In this document: piece by piece, positions 32,510 through 42,662 of the stretch
Layout of the letters: the number at the start of each line of letters is the position of its first letter
Numbering within the stretch: position 1 is the first letter of the stretch
Made by a program: the position numbers and the translations under genes
DNA from: Kocuria turfanensis
GTDB taxonomy: Bacteria; Actinomycetota; Actinomycetes; Actinomycetales; Micrococcaceae
DNA: 64,000 nt
Assembly: GCF_001580365.1 (NCBI RefSeq)
Contig: NZ_CP014480.1
Coordinates: 1,737,008-1,801,007 of the forward strand
Direction of reading: 5' to 3'
The notes under the pieces: model-generated
Told to the model about the DNA's origin: nothing
Seen by the model: only the letters and a program-made list of their open reading frames with translations
Databases searched by the model: none

Positions 32510-34492
32510 ATGACTTCTACGGCGACCTCCTCGGTGTTCGACCTCTCCGGCTTCGACCGCTCCGTCCGCCCCCAGGACGACCTCTACCGGCACGTCAACG
32601 GCACCTGGCAGCGCCGCACCGAGATCCCCGACGACAAGCCCTCGGTGGGGGCGTTCATCGAGCTGCGGGACCAGGCCGAGGCCGCCGTGCGCGAGCTCAT
32701 CACCCGGGCCGAGGCCGGGGACCCGGAGGCGATCGAGTCCAAGATCGCCAACCTCTACGCGTCCTTCATGGACGAGGAGCGGATCGAGGCGCTCGGGGCC
32801 TCGCCGCTGGCCCCGGACCTCGCGGAGGTCGACGCGGTGACCGACGTGCCCGCCCTCGTGCGCCACTTCGGGCGGATGATCCGCCGGGGCGTGGGCGGGC
32901 TGGTGGGCGTCGACGTCGACGCCGACCCGGGCGACCCCGAGCGCAACCTCGTCTTCGTCGGCCAGGCGGGCCTCGGCCTGCCCGACGAGGAGTACTACCG
33001 GGACGCCCAGCACGCCGCGATCCGGGAGAAGTACCACGACCACGTGCGCTCCATGCTGTCCCTGGCCGGTGTGGAGGACGCCGCCGAGCAGGCCCGCGCC
33101 GTCGTGGAGCTCGAGACCCGGATCGCCTCCCACCACTGGGACAAGGTCACGGTCCGCGACCTCACCAAGATGTACAACCCGATGAGCTTCGAGGAGCTCG
33201 CCGGGACCACCACGGTCCTGGACTGGGCGCTGCTCGCCGAGGGCGCGGAGCTGCCCGTCCCGGCCCTGCGCACGGTGGTCAACGCCCAGCCGTCCTTCCT
33301 CACGGGCGTCGAGGAGCTGCTCGCCGACGAGCTGCTGCCGGCGTGGCGGGCCTGGGCCCGCTGGCACCTGGTCTCCGCGCGCGCCGCCTACCTGTCCTCG
33401 GCGTTCGTGGCGGAGGACTTCGCGTTCTACGGCACCGTGCTCTCCGGGACGCCGCGGCTGAAGGACCGGTGGAAGCGCGGGGTGGAGCTGGTCAACGGGG
33501 TGCTCGGCGAGGCCGTGGGCGAGCTCTACGTGGCCGCGCACTTCTCCCCCACCGCCAAGGAGCGGATGGACGAGCTCGTGGCCAACCTCCTGGAGGCCTA
33601 CCGGGTCTCGATCACCGGCCTGGACTGGATGACCGCGGAGACCCGCCAGGAGGCGCTGAAGAAGCTCTCCCAGTTCACCCCGAAGATCGGCTACCCGGAG
33701 CGGTGGAAGGACTACTCCTCCCTGCGGATCGACCCCGAGGACCTCGTGGGCAACCGGATCCGCACCACGGAGTTCCGGCTCGCCGAGCTGGTCCGGAAGG
33801 CCGGCCGGCCGGTGGAGAAGCACGAGTGGCTGATGACCCCGCAGACGGTCAACGCCTACTACCACCCGCTGCGCAACGAGATCGTCTTCCCGGCCGCGAT
33901 CCTCCAGCCCCCGTTCTTCGACGAGAACGCCGACGACGCCGTGAACTACGGCGCGATCGGCTCCGTGATCGGCCACGAGATCGGCCACGGCTTCGACGAC
34001 AAGGGCTCCACCTGCGACGGCGACGGCCGGCTGCGCAACTGGTGGACCGACGCCGACCGGCGGGCGTTCGAGGAGCGCACCGCGGAGCTGGTGCGCCAGT
34101 ACGACCGGCTGGTCCCGGAGCAGCTGCAGGACGAGGGCACGAGCGTCAACGGGGAGCTGACCCTGGGCGAGAACATCGGGGACCTGGGCGGTCTGACGAT
34201 CGCGCACAAGGCCTGGCGGATGTCCCGGGCGGAGCACAGCACCTTCGGGGCCGGCGAGCTGATCGACGGCTACACCCCCGAGCAGCGGCTGTTCCTGTCC
34301 TGGGCCTACGTGTGGCAGCAGAAGTCCCGCGACGAGGCGCTGCGCCACCGCATCGCCACCGACCCGCACTCCCCCAACGAGTTCCGGGCCAACCAGACGG
34401 TGCGCAACGTGCCGGCCTTCTACGAGGCCTTCGGCGTCGAGGAGTCGGACGGGCTGTGGCTGCCGGAGGCCGAGCGCGTCAGCATCTGGTGA
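32510..34492 (+). CDS. M13-family zinc endopeptidase (neprilysin/PepO-like)
   Basis: A 660-residue M13 peptidase. SVIGHEIGHGFDDKG contains HExxH, GENIGDLGGL the third zinc ligand glutamate, and VNAYYHPLRNEIVFPAAIL the substrate-binding Asn-Ala-Tyr motif. WAYVWQQKSRDE and the C-terminal VSIW are also typical. There is no signal peptide or membrane anchor, so it is probably a cytoplasmic oligopeptidase, as in other actinobacteria. TAACGT ends 7 nt before ATG 32510, indicating a leaderless transcript. It ends in a palindrome shared with the convergent gene. Confidence 0.94.
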   Translation: MTSTATSSVFDLSGFDRSVRPQDDLYRHVNGTWQRRTEIPDDKPSVGAFIELRDQAEAAVRELITRAEAGDPEAIESKIANLYASFMDEERIEALGASPLAPDLAEVDAVTDVPALVRHFGRMIRRGVGGLVGVDVDADPGDPERNLVFVGQAGLGLPDEEYYRDAQHAAIREKYHDHVRSMLSLAGVEDAAEQARAVVELETRIASHHWDKVTVRDLTKMYNPMSFEELAGTTTVLDWALLAEGAELPVPALRTVVNAQPSFLTGVEELLADELLPAWRAWARWHLVSARAAYLSSAFVAEDFAFYGTVLSGTPRLKDRWKRGVELVNGVLGEAVGELYVAAHFSPTAKERMDELVANLLEAYRVSITGLDWMTAETRQEALKKLSQFTPKIGYPERWKDYSSLRIDPEDLVGNRIRTTEFRLAELVRKAGRPVEKHEWLMTPQTVNAYYHPLRNEIVFPAAILQPPFFDENADDAVNYGAIGSVIGHEIGHGFDDKGSTCDGDGRLRNWWTDADRRAFEERTAELVRQYDRLVPEQLQDEGTSVNGELTLGENIGDLGGLTIAHKAWRMSRAEHSTFGAGELIDGYTPEQRLFLSWAYVWQQKSRDEALRHRIATDPHSPNEFRANQTVRNVPAFYEAFGVEESDGLWLPEAERVSIW

Positions 34493-34507
34493 GCCGGGCC
34501 CGGCTCA
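34490..34507. terminator. 18-bp palindrome made of two convergent stops
   Basis: TGAGCCGGG is followed by CCCGGCTCA without a gap. The first three bases are the peptidase stop and the last three the stop of the DUF4190 gene on the other strand. As RNA it would fold with a shortened stem, a compact candidate bidirectional terminator. Confidence 0.5.
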
Positions 34508-34972
34508 GCCGCCTCCGCCGGAGCTGATCAGGAACACCACCGCGATCAGCCACAGGACGAGGAAGAGGGCGAGGACGGCGAGCAGGACCGTCCCGACCCA
34601 GCCCAGCACCCGCCCGGGCGTGGCCGGGGTGCCGAGCTTCTCGGCCTCGTTGGCCTGCCAGATCGCGAAGGGACCCAGCAGCGGCAGCACCACCACGCTG
34701 AGGATGCCCAGGATCAGCGCGGTGTCGGCGTGGCTGCGGCCCGCGGCGAAGCGCTCCCACTGCAGGGGCGGCCCCCACGAGGGCGGCGGGCCGTAGCCGC
34801 CGGCGGGCGCGGGCCCGCCGGGCACCGGCGTGCTGCCGGGCCCGCCCGGCCCTCCGGGACCGTGCGCATCGCGAGGGCCGTCCGGCCCACCGGGGCCGGT
34901 CGGATCACCGGGGCCGGTCGCGCCGCCGGGGCGGTCCGGGCGCGGCGGGGAGTCGGAGCGGTCGTCGTCCAC
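34505..34972 (-). CDS. DUF4190-type membrane protein with Pro/Gly-rich N-terminus
   Basis: A 155-residue protein. Residues 1-75 are a disordered, acidic then Pro/Gly-rich region with repeated GPGGP/GPG motifs and a GGYGPPPSWGPP segment. Two membrane helices follow (ADTALILGILSVVVLPLLGP and RVLGWVGTVLLAVLALFLVLWL) in the arrangement of DUF4190 proteins. The short loop QANEAEKLGTPATPG lies between them. Function unknown; proteins of this layout often accompany cell-envelope or secretion functions. It lies downstream of a DUF2142 membrane protein on the same strand. Confidence 0.72.
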   Translation of the reverse strand: MDDDRSDSPPRPDRPGGATGPGDPTGPGGPDGPRDAHGPGGPGGPGSTPVPGGPAPAGGYGPPPSWGPPLQWERFAAGRSHADTALILGILSVVVLPLLGPFAIWQANEAEKLGTPATPGRVLGWVGTVLLAVLALFLVLWLIAVVFLISSGGGG

Positions 34973-35038
34973 GGGGTCCTCCAGAGGTCGTCGGTGCGGT
35001 GGAGTCGTCGGTGCGGCCGGCGCGCGCGGTGCGGCCGG

Positions 35039-36586
35039 TCAGGGAAGGGCGTAGTGGCCGGTGATGTGCACCACGGTGGCGTAGCCGGCCACGGCCAGCA
35101 CGGCCGACAGGGGTACGAGGACGAGGATCGTGGTGTCCACCCGGCGCAGGCCCGCCGGGGTGGCGGGGAACCGGGCGTGCACCAGCGGCACCAGCGCCCC
35201 GAGCAGCAGCAGGGCGAGCGGGACGAAGTAGCGGCCCTGCACACCGTTGACGATGCCGGACTCCACCGGGGCGAAGCTGAGGTAGAGCGTGCCGAAGATC
35301 GCGGCGACGTTGAGCAGCAGCACCCCGGCGAACCACGCCGCGACCCGGCGCGACGCCACGCCCCGCGGGCCGTGGAAGAACGCGGCGCCCACGGCGACGA
35401 GCCAGCACACCGCCCCGACGAAGGGACCGTCGATGGTCCGCCCGGGCCCGTAGCCCATCTGGCCGACGAAGCCGGCCGCGTAGTCCCAGTCCGCGGTCAG
35501 GATCGTCCGCGCGGCGATCCCCAGGACGGCCACCGGCTCGCTCAGCACGAAGGCCAGCTGGTCGTCGGGCCGCACGGTGTGCCGCTCCTCCGGGCCGCGC
35601 AGCGCCCCCATCGCCTCGGTGGTCCCGGCGGCCAGCGACATCCATCCCGCGAAGCCCAGCAGCGTCAGCAGCAGGCATCCGGTGAGCACCAGGGAGGCCG
35701 CCGCCGGCCGCCCGTCCCGGCGGCGGGGCAGCGGGTACTTCCGCAGCGGGACGGCCAGCAGCAGCAGGGACAGGATCACGTAGGTGGGCTTCATCAGCGG
35801 CAGGGCGATCGCGCTCGCGAGCACGATCCCCAGCTCCGTGCGGGTGAGGGGCGCCCCGGAGCGGTCCAGCACGGTCGCGCGCAGCACGAGCGCGGTGAAG
35901 GTCAGCACCACGGCGTTGGTCACCGAGTCCGCGGAGATCACCGCCGACTGGTACAGGGCGGTGGGCAGCAGCGCCACGCAGAAGCCGACCCACAGGAAGC
36001 GGGTGCCGCGCAGGGCCCAGAGCCCCACCGCGGCCACGCCCGTGTAGGCGAGCACCTGCAGCATCCGCATCAGGGTCCAGGCCGTGCCGACGTCGAGCTC
36101 CGCGGCGGTGGCGATCCGCGCCCCCAGGGCCGCGGGCAGGTAGGGCACCGGCGAGTACGCCGCGGTGTTGGAGAACGAGGTCAGCACGTGCTCGCCCGCC
36201 AGGGGCGCCGCCAGTGCCCGCGCGCGCTCCTCGGTCGCGACGTACAGCGGGTCGGAGTTGCGCTCCTTGGACCGCGGCGCCCCGGCGTGCTCGGCCATGA
36301 ACTCCTGGGCGGTGGCGGGCACGGCGCCGCCGTAGACGGGATAGGGACCGTCGTCGGGAAGCCGCTGGGGGGCGAATCCGCCCTGGGACACCTGGTAGGC
36401 GCGCTTGAAGTGGGTGTGCTCGTCCGGGCCCCAGGCCGAGGGCACCATCAGGGCGAAGACCGTCCCGAAGAGCAGGGACAGCCCCGCGAACAGCGCCACC
36501 ACGGTGCGGGGCCGCAGGGCGGGGCGGACGGTGTCCTCGGGGGCCCGTCCGGGGGCCGGGGTCGCGGTGGCCACCGCCTCAGTCAT
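35039..36586 (-). CDS. DUF2142 family polytopic membrane protein
   Basis: A 515-residue membrane protein with about 11 predicted helices. The first helix is followed by the conserved extracytoplasmic motif WGPDEHTHFKRAYQVSQGG, matching the Asp-Glu in the first loop of GT-C-type glycosyltransferases and the DUF2142 family. A second large loop (EEHVLT-type, around residues 90-150) holds PLYVATEERARAL and SPVPYLPAALGARIA. Lipid-linked sugar transfer is a plausible but unproven role. Its start overlaps the stop of the nitrilase gene by 8 nt, so the two are in one transcript. Confidence 0.75.
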   Translation of the reverse strand: MTEAVATATPAPGRAPEDTVRPALRPRTVVALFAGLSLLFGTVFALMVPSAWGPDEHTHFKRAYQVSQGGFAPQRLPDDGPYPVYGGAVPATAQEFMAEHAGAPRSKERNSDPLYVATEERARALAAPLAGEHVLTSFSNTAAYSPVPYLPAALGARIATAAELDVGTAWTLMRMLQVLAYTGVAAVGLWALRGTRFLWVGFCVALLPTALYQSAVISADSVTNAVVLTFTALVLRATVLDRSGAPLTRTELGIVLASAIALPLMKPTYVILSLLLLAVPLRKYPLPRRRDGRPAAASLVLTGCLLLTLLGFAGWMSLAAGTTEAMGALRGPEERHTVRPDDQLAFVLSEPVAVLGIAARTILTADWDYAAGFVGQMGYGPGRTIDGPFVGAVCWLVAVGAAFFHGPRGVASRRVAAWFAGVLLLNVAAIFGTLYLSFAPVESGIVNGVQGRYFVPLALLLLGALVPLVHARFPATPAGLRRVDTTILVLVPLSAVLAVAGYATVVHITGHYALP

Positions 36587-37385
36587 CGTCGGCGGGCAGC
36601 AGCTGGGCCGGGCCGAACCGGCGGTTGGCGAGCACGGGCACGGTTGCGCGCACCTCGACGATGCGCTCCGCGGTGACGTCGGCGGTGAGCACCGTCTCCT
36701 CCTCCCCGGCCTCGGCCACGACCACGCCGAGCGGGTCCAGGACCGCGGAGCGGCCGACCGTGTGCGCGGCGCAGGTGTCCGCGGCCGCCACCCAGACCGT
36801 GTTCTCGATCGCGCGGGCCTTGAGCAGCGCCTGCCAGTGGTCCACCTTGTGCTCCCCGGCGAACCAGGCGGCGGGCACGGTCAGCAGCTGCGCCCCGGCG
36901 TCGACCACGGCGCGGCAGATCTCGGGGAAGCGGAGGTCGTAGCAGGTGATCATGCCGACCGAGAGCTCACCGATCCGCACCACCGTCACGCCCTTGTCCC
37001 CGGGCCGGATCCGGTCGGACTCCCGGTGGCTGAACGCGTCGTAGAGGTGGAGCTTGCGGTACGTCCCGAGGACCGCGCCCTGCCCGTCCACGGCCGCGAG
37101 CGTGTTGTAGGGCCGGCCGTCGGCGGAGGCCTCGTAGCCGCCGGCGATCACGGCCACGCCCGTCTGCGCGGCCAGGAAGGACAGCTGCTGGACGAAGCCG
37201 GACCACCCGCGCAGCACCAGCTCCTCGAACCGCTCCCCGATGAGCCGCTCGGAGAACATGGCCTCCTCGGGGAACACGACGAGCTCCGCGCCGGCGGCGG
37301 CGGCCTCCCCGGCCATCCGGCGCATGGTCTGCAGGTTCTCGGCCGTGTCCGCGGTGGGCGCGAACTGTCCGACGGCGATCTTCAC
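36579..37385 (-). CDS. Carbon-nitrogen hydrolase (nitrilase superfamily amidase)
   Basis: A 268-residue nitrilase-superfamily amidohydrolase with the full Glu-Lys-Cys triad: VFPEEAMFSE, YRKLHLYDAF and ITCYDLRFPEICR. The family includes omega-amidase and deaminated-glutathione amidase; the present sequence does not settle which. The GTG at 37385 has GAGGAG 5 nt upstream and begins the family N-terminus (VKIAVGQFAPT); longer frames add a Pro/Arg-rich stretch. It is cotranscribed with the DUF2142 gene by an 8-nt overlap, a pairing I cannot explain functionally. Confidence 0.87.
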   Translation of the reverse strand: MKIAVGQFAPTADTAENLQTMRRMAGEAAAAGAELVVFPEEAMFSERLIGERFEELVLRGWSGFVQQLSFLAAQTGVAVIAGGYEASADGRPYNTLAAVDGQGAVLGTYRKLHLYDAFSHRESDRIRPGDKGVTVVRIGELSVGMITCYDLRFPEICRAVVDAGAQLLTVPAAWFAGEHKVDHWQALLKARAIENTVWVAAADTCAAHTVGRSAVLDPLGVVVAEAGEEETVLTADVTAERIVEVRATVPVLANRRFGPAQLLPADDD

Positions 37386-37542
37386 GGTCTCTCCTCGGTG
37401 CGGCGGCGGGTCCGGGGCGCCCCGGCGCGGTGCGCCGGCGGCGCCGCTGCGCCCACTGTATCCGCCGCCGCGCGCGGGCGGGACCGCCCGACGTCGAGCG
37501 GCCCGCGCCGCCGCGGTCACCCCGCACGGTCACCCCGCACGG

Positions 37543-38583
37543 TCACTCCGTGCGGGTGGTCTGCTCCGGCAGCGTGTCCCAGAAGCTGGTGTCGGCGGTC
37601 TCGATCGACCCGTCCCCGATCGCCCGGGCCGTCTCCGTCAGGGTCAGCACCGTCTGGCGGATCAGGTAGCCGTTGCTGCGGCCGCCGAGGATGTAGTCCT
37701 CGCGGTAGTGGTCGGACATCCCGCGCATCTCGAACAGCAGCGTGGCCACCCCGTACTCGACCGCGATCCCGTTGCGGCTGATGGTCTCGGCCGTCCCGCC
37801 CACGTACTTGCCGAGCCGGCCCCAGCCGGTGGGCTCGATCGCGGAGTGCACCACGGCGCCGAGCTGCTGCGAGCGCTGGACGAGCTCGGGGTCGGCGTTC
37901 GGCGTCGTCGGGTACAGGATCGAGCCGGAGACGAGCTCCCCGTCCACCTCGGACTGCGTGCCCTGGTGGTGCAGGTCGATCATGTAGTCGATGTCGTAGG
38001 CGCCCAGCACGTTCTGGTGCAGCGCCTGCGTCTCGGGCTGCGTGCGGGCGACGTGGTCGCGGTTGAGGTCGATCCCGTTGGCGTTGTACCGGGTGAGGTG
38101 GCGGTCCTTGGCCAGGTAGTCGTCGAGCGAGAAGTCGACGTCGCCCATCGCGCCGTCCGGGTTGAGCATGGGCACCACGAGGATGTTCACGTTCTCGAGC
38201 AGGTCGGCGGACTTGCCGGTGCCCAGTGCCTTGATGAAGCTGAGCGCCCCCTCGGTGGTGAGCTGCTCGTTGCCGTGCTGCTGGGTCAGGTACAGGATCG
38301 TGGGGTTCTCGGGGTCGGAGACGTACTCGGCGAGGTAGAGGTCCCGCCCCTTGACGGACTGGCCGATGACCTTCAGCTCGAGCGCGTCCTGGCGCGCGTC
38401 CTGGTCCTGCAGCTCCGCGGCCAGGTCCTCGTAGGTGCTGAGGTGGGCGGTCGTGTACTGGCCGGTGCCGGGGTTCGGGCCCTCGCCCACGGCGGTGGCG
38501 GGCGCGGTCACGGCGCCGCCGGCGGCGAGCAGGGCCGCCAGGGCCAGGACGGAGGTCAGACGCGCGGTGCGGGCGTGTTCCAT
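37543..38583 (-). CDS. Secreted M14-family zinc carboxypeptidase
   Basis: A 346-residue metallocarboxypeptidase with a Sec signal peptide (hydrophobic core VLALAALLAAGGA, cleavage near ATA-VG at about residue 31). Zinc ligands are in TQQHGNEQLT (H-x-x-E) and IDLHHQGT; the substrate-binding Asn-Arg appears in GIDLNRDH, and the general base glutamate in LLFEMRGMS. These features place it in M14, in a bacterial group of secreted carboxypeptidases that trim peptides outside the cell. GAGGAG precedes ATG 38583. It diverges from two DUF202 genes. Confidence 0.9.
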   Translation of the reverse strand: MEHARTARLTSVLALAALLAAGGAVTAPATAVGEGPNPGTGQYTTAHLSTYEDLAAELQDQDARQDALELKVIGQSVKGRDLYLAEYVSDPENPTILYLTQQHGNEQLTTEGALSFIKALGTGKSADLLENVNILVVPMLNPDGAMGDVDFSLDDYLAKDRHLTRYNANGIDLNRDHVARTQPETQALHQNVLGAYDIDYMIDLHHQGTQSEVDGELVSGSILYPTTPNADPELVQRSQQLGAVVHSAIEPTGWGRLGKYVGGTAETISRNGIAVEYGVATLLFEMRGMSDHYREDYILGGRSNGYLIRQTVLTLTETARAIGDGSIETADTSFWDTLPEQTTRTE

Positions 38584-38730
38584 GGGGGGCTCCTCAGGGG
38601 GGTTGGAGGGAATCCCAGGGTATGGGGCGGACGTGATCCGGACAACAGTGCCGTCCCCTCCGCCCCCGGCACGGGCGGGACCCCGTGACAGGATGGGCCG
38701 TGGAACGACCGGGCGAGCGGAGGGCGGACG

Positions 38731-39117
38731 ATGGGCGAGCAGCCGGGAACCCCGGGACGGCGCCGGCTGACCGAGCGGGTGCTCGGCGGCGGGGAGGACC
38801 CCGACCCCCGCTTCACCCTTGCCAACGAGCGCACGTTCCTCGCCTGGATCCGGACCGCGCTGGCGTTCCTGGCCGGCGGGATCGCGATCGAGGCGTTCAC
38901 CGCGGACCTGTTCGACGAGGGCATCCGCACGTTTCTCGCGGTCGTCCTGCTGGTGCTGAGCATGCTGGTCAGCGCGGGCGCCACGTTCCGCTGGATCGGG
39001 GTCGAGCGGAGCATGCGGCGCCAGGCCCCGCTGCCCCTGCCCCTGATCGCGCCGGTGCTCGCGGTGGGTGGGGCGATCGCGGCGGGAGTGCTCGTCGTCG
39101 TCGTCCTGCAGGGCTGA
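38731..39117 (+). CDS. YidH/DUF202 family membrane protein
   Basis: A 128-residue protein with three helices and the DUF202 signature LANERTFLAWIRTALAFLAG at about residues 30-50. Helix 2 (FLAVVLLVLSMLVSAGATF) is followed by RWIGVERSMRRQ, and helix 3 ends the protein. Function unknown. GGAGGG lies 6 nt upstream of ATG 38731. A second DUF202-like gene starts one nucleotide after its stop, a paired arrangement common for this family. Confidence 0.85.
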   Translation: MGEQPGTPGRRRLTERVLGGGEDPDPRFTLANERTFLAWIRTALAFLAGGIAIEAFTADLFDEGIRTFLAVVLLVLSMLVSAGATFRWIGVERSMRRQAPLPLPLIAPVLAVGGAIAAGVLVVVVLQG

Positions 39118-39118
39118 G

Positions 39119-39478
39119 ATGCCGCGCCCGCACAGCCGCCGGCCCGCCCCACCGCCGGAGCGCCCGCACGAGGACGAGGGCCTGCAGCCGGAGCGGACCA
39201 CCATGGCGTGGGGGCGGACCCTGATGTCCTTCGTGGTGGTCTCGGCGGTCTTCCTGCGCTGGCTCCCCCAGCACGGGCCGTTCGTGCTGGTGCTCTTCGG
39301 GCTGGCGGTGCTCACGGCCGGGTCGATCTACCTGACCCAGCGGCCGCGGTACGCGCGCAGCGCCCGCGGGATCGCCCGGGAGGAGTCGGCCCCGGAGGCC
39401 GGGGCGGTGCTGGCCACCGCGCTCGCCGTGCTCGTGCTCGGCGCGCTCGGCGTCTGGGTGGTGCTCGTCCTCGTCTGA
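39119..39478 (+). CDS. DUF202-like membrane protein
   Basis: A 119-residue partner of the preceding gene. After a basic, proline-rich start (PRPHSRRPAPPPERP), ERTTMAWGRTLMSFVVVSAV corresponds to the DUF202 motif with Trp and Arg kept. Two more helices follow (LVLFGLAVLTAGSIYL and VLATALAVLVLGALGVWVVL). The start ATG lies next to the upstream stop, so expression is coupled. The two proteins probably form one membrane complex of unknown role. It converges with purA across a long inverted repeat. Confidence 0.8.
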   Translation: MPRPHSRRPAPPPERPHEDEGLQPERTTMAWGRTLMSFVVVSAVFLRWLPQHGPFVLVLFGLAVLTAGSIYLTQRPRYARSARGIAREESAPEAGAVLATALAVLVLGALGVWVVLVLV

Positions 39479-39485
39479 CCCCTCG

Positions 39486-39563
39486 CTCCCGCACGCGAGG
39501 TCGCACGTCTCGGCGACCTTGAGCGCGCTCGGTCGCCGAGACGTGCGACCTCGCGTGCGGGAG
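39486..39563. repeat. 33-bp perfect inverted repeat between convergent genes
   Basis: Left arm 39486-39518 (starts CTCCCGCACGCGAGGTCGCA) and right arm 39531-39563 match at all 33 positions. The 12-nt loop contains GAGCGCGCTC, itself a palindrome. It fills the gap between the second DUF202 gene and purA and would end both transcripts. The stem is far longer than an ordinary terminator. Confidence 0.85.
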
Positions 39564-39566
39564 GGA

Positions 39567-40853
<1,287 letters not shown>

Positions 40854-41095
40854 TGACGGACTCTCCTGCCTGGATGACGCGGGAGCTCTCCCGCGGGGCC
40901 CGGCGGAGGCTCGCCCCGGCCGGGCACGACAACGCCCCTGTGTCGACCCGGTCCTGTCCGCACGCTCGAGGCGGCGCCGCGCCGGCAGGATGGAGGCCCA
41001 GGGGCTCGTACCGTGCAAGTCTAGCGGTCCGTGACCGGGCGCACGCATCCGGGCCCGCCACCCGGGAGTGCCGCGGTCCGATACCCTGGATGCCC

Positions 41096-42505
41096 ATGAG
41101 TTCCCCTTCCTCCTGGACCCGGACCGCGTCCGGCCCGCCGCGCCCGGCCACACCGTCCGGGACCGCACCGGGCAGCCACCTCAAGGCGCGTCACCTGGTC
41201 ATGATGGCCCTGGGCAGCGCGATCGGCACCGGCCTGTTCATCGGCACCGGCGCCGCGATCCGCACGGCGGGGCCGGCGGTGCTGCTGTCCTTCCTGGTGG
41301 CCTGCGTGCTGCTCGTGCTGGTCATGCGGGCGCTGGGCGAGATGGCCGCCGCGGACCCGTCCCCGGGCGCGTTCTCCACCTACGCCGAGAAGGCCATGGG
41401 CCGGACCGTGGGCCGGACCCTCGGCTGGCTGTGGTGGGCGCAGATCGTGGTGGTGGTCGCGGCGGAGGCCACGGCCGCGGCCCAGCTGCTGACAGAGCTG
41501 TGGCCGGTGGCCGAGCAGTGGGTGCTGGCGCTGCTGTTCATGGTGGTGTTCACGGCGGTCAACCTGGTGAAGGTGCGCACCCTCGGGGAGACCGAGTTCT
41601 GGTTCGCCCTGATGAAGGTGCTCGCCGTGCTGGCGTTCCTGGGGGTCGGCCTGGCCGTGCTGCTGGGCCTGACCGACGTGCCCTCCCCCGGGCTCGGCAA
41701 CCTCACCGCGCACGGCGGCTTCCTGCCCAACGGGCTCACCGGGGTCGCCGCCGCGCTGCTCGTGGTGATCTTCGCGTTCGGCGGCACGGAGCTGGTGACC
41801 ATAGCGGCCGCGGAGACCGAGGACCCGCAGCACAACGTGGCGCGCGCCGTGCGCACCATCCTGGTCCGCATCCTCGTCTTCTACGTGGGCGCGGTGACCG
41901 TGATGGTGCTGGTGCTGCCGTGGGACGACGAGCAGCTCTCCGTGAGCCCCTTCGTGGCCGTGCTGGAGACCGCCGGGGTGCCGGGCGCCGACGTGGTGAT
42001 GGCCGTGATCATCATCCTGGCGCTGCTCTCGGCGCTCAACGCCAACGTCTACGGCTCGTCCCGGATGCTGTACTCCCTGGCCCGCCGCGGCTCCGCCCCG
42101 CGGGCCTTCGCCGACGTCTCCGCCCGCGGGGTGCCCCGGACCGCGGTGCTCGTCTCCGTGGCCTTCGGCTTCGGGGCCGTGGTGCTGAACTACCTGTGGC
42201 CCGAGACCGTGCTGCTGTGGATGCTCAACACGGTCGGTGCCACCTGCCTCGTGGTCTGGGGGCTCGCCCTGGTCTCCCAGATCGTGCTGCGCCGCCGCGC
42301 GGACCGGGACGGGACCGAGCTGCCGCTGCGGATGTGGGCCTTCCCGTGGCTGTCCTGGCTGGCGCTGGCAATCCTCGCCGGCATCCTGCTGCTCGGCCTG
42401 CTCGACGACGCCGTGCGCGGTCAGCTGCTGCTCACCGCCGGTCTGGTGCTGCTCATCGCGCTGGCCTCGAAGCTTCTCGGCCGCCACCCTGGATCGACCA
42501 CCTGA
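41096..42505 (+). CDS. Amino-acid permease (APC superfamily)
   Basis: A 469-residue permease with 12 predicted helices. [20 protein letters not shown] in helix 1 is the substrate-binding glycine motif of the amino acid transporter (AAT) group; [19 protein letters not shown] in helix 6 carries the conserved Glu. Members import aromatic, branched or GABA-type amino acids with protons. TACCCT at 41082-41087 lies 8 nt before ATG 41096 (and 2 nt before the in-frame ATG at 41090), so I read a leaderless start at 41096. The C-terminus ([11 protein letters not shown]) is cytoplasmic. Confidence 0.88.
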   Translation: MSSPSSWTRTASGPPRPATPSGTAPGSHLKARHLVMMALGSAIGTGLFIGTGAAIRTAGPAVLLSFLVACVLLVLVMRALGEMAAADPSPGAFSTYAEKAMGRTVGRTLGWLWWAQIVVVVAAEATAAAQLLTELWPVAEQWVLALLFMVVFTAVNLVKVRTLGETEFWFALMKVLAVLAFLGVGLAVLLGLTDVPSPGLGNLTAHGGFLPNGLTGVAAALLVVIFAFGGTELVTIAAAETEDPQHNVARAVRTILVRILVFYVGAVTVMVLVLPWDDEQLSVSPFVAVLETAGVPGADVVMAVIIILALLSALNANVYGSSRMLYSLARRGSAPRAFADVSARGVPRTAVLVSVAFGFGAVVLNYLWPETVLLWMLNTVGATCLVVWGLALVSQIVLRRRADRDGTELPLRMWAFPWLSWLALAILAGILLLGLLDDAVRGQLLLTAGLVLLIALASKLLGRHPGSTT

Positions 42506-42662
42506 TGGGGATCTCCGACTGACATCGCGTGACATCCGCAAGGGGACGCTGTTGAATGAGCGGACAGGACCACAACCTCTCGCCCGGGCTCCTCGCCCGC
42601 GGCACGAAGGACCGGTGCCGCGAGATGCGCCAGGGCACTGATCAGCCCGGAGGGCCGTCACC

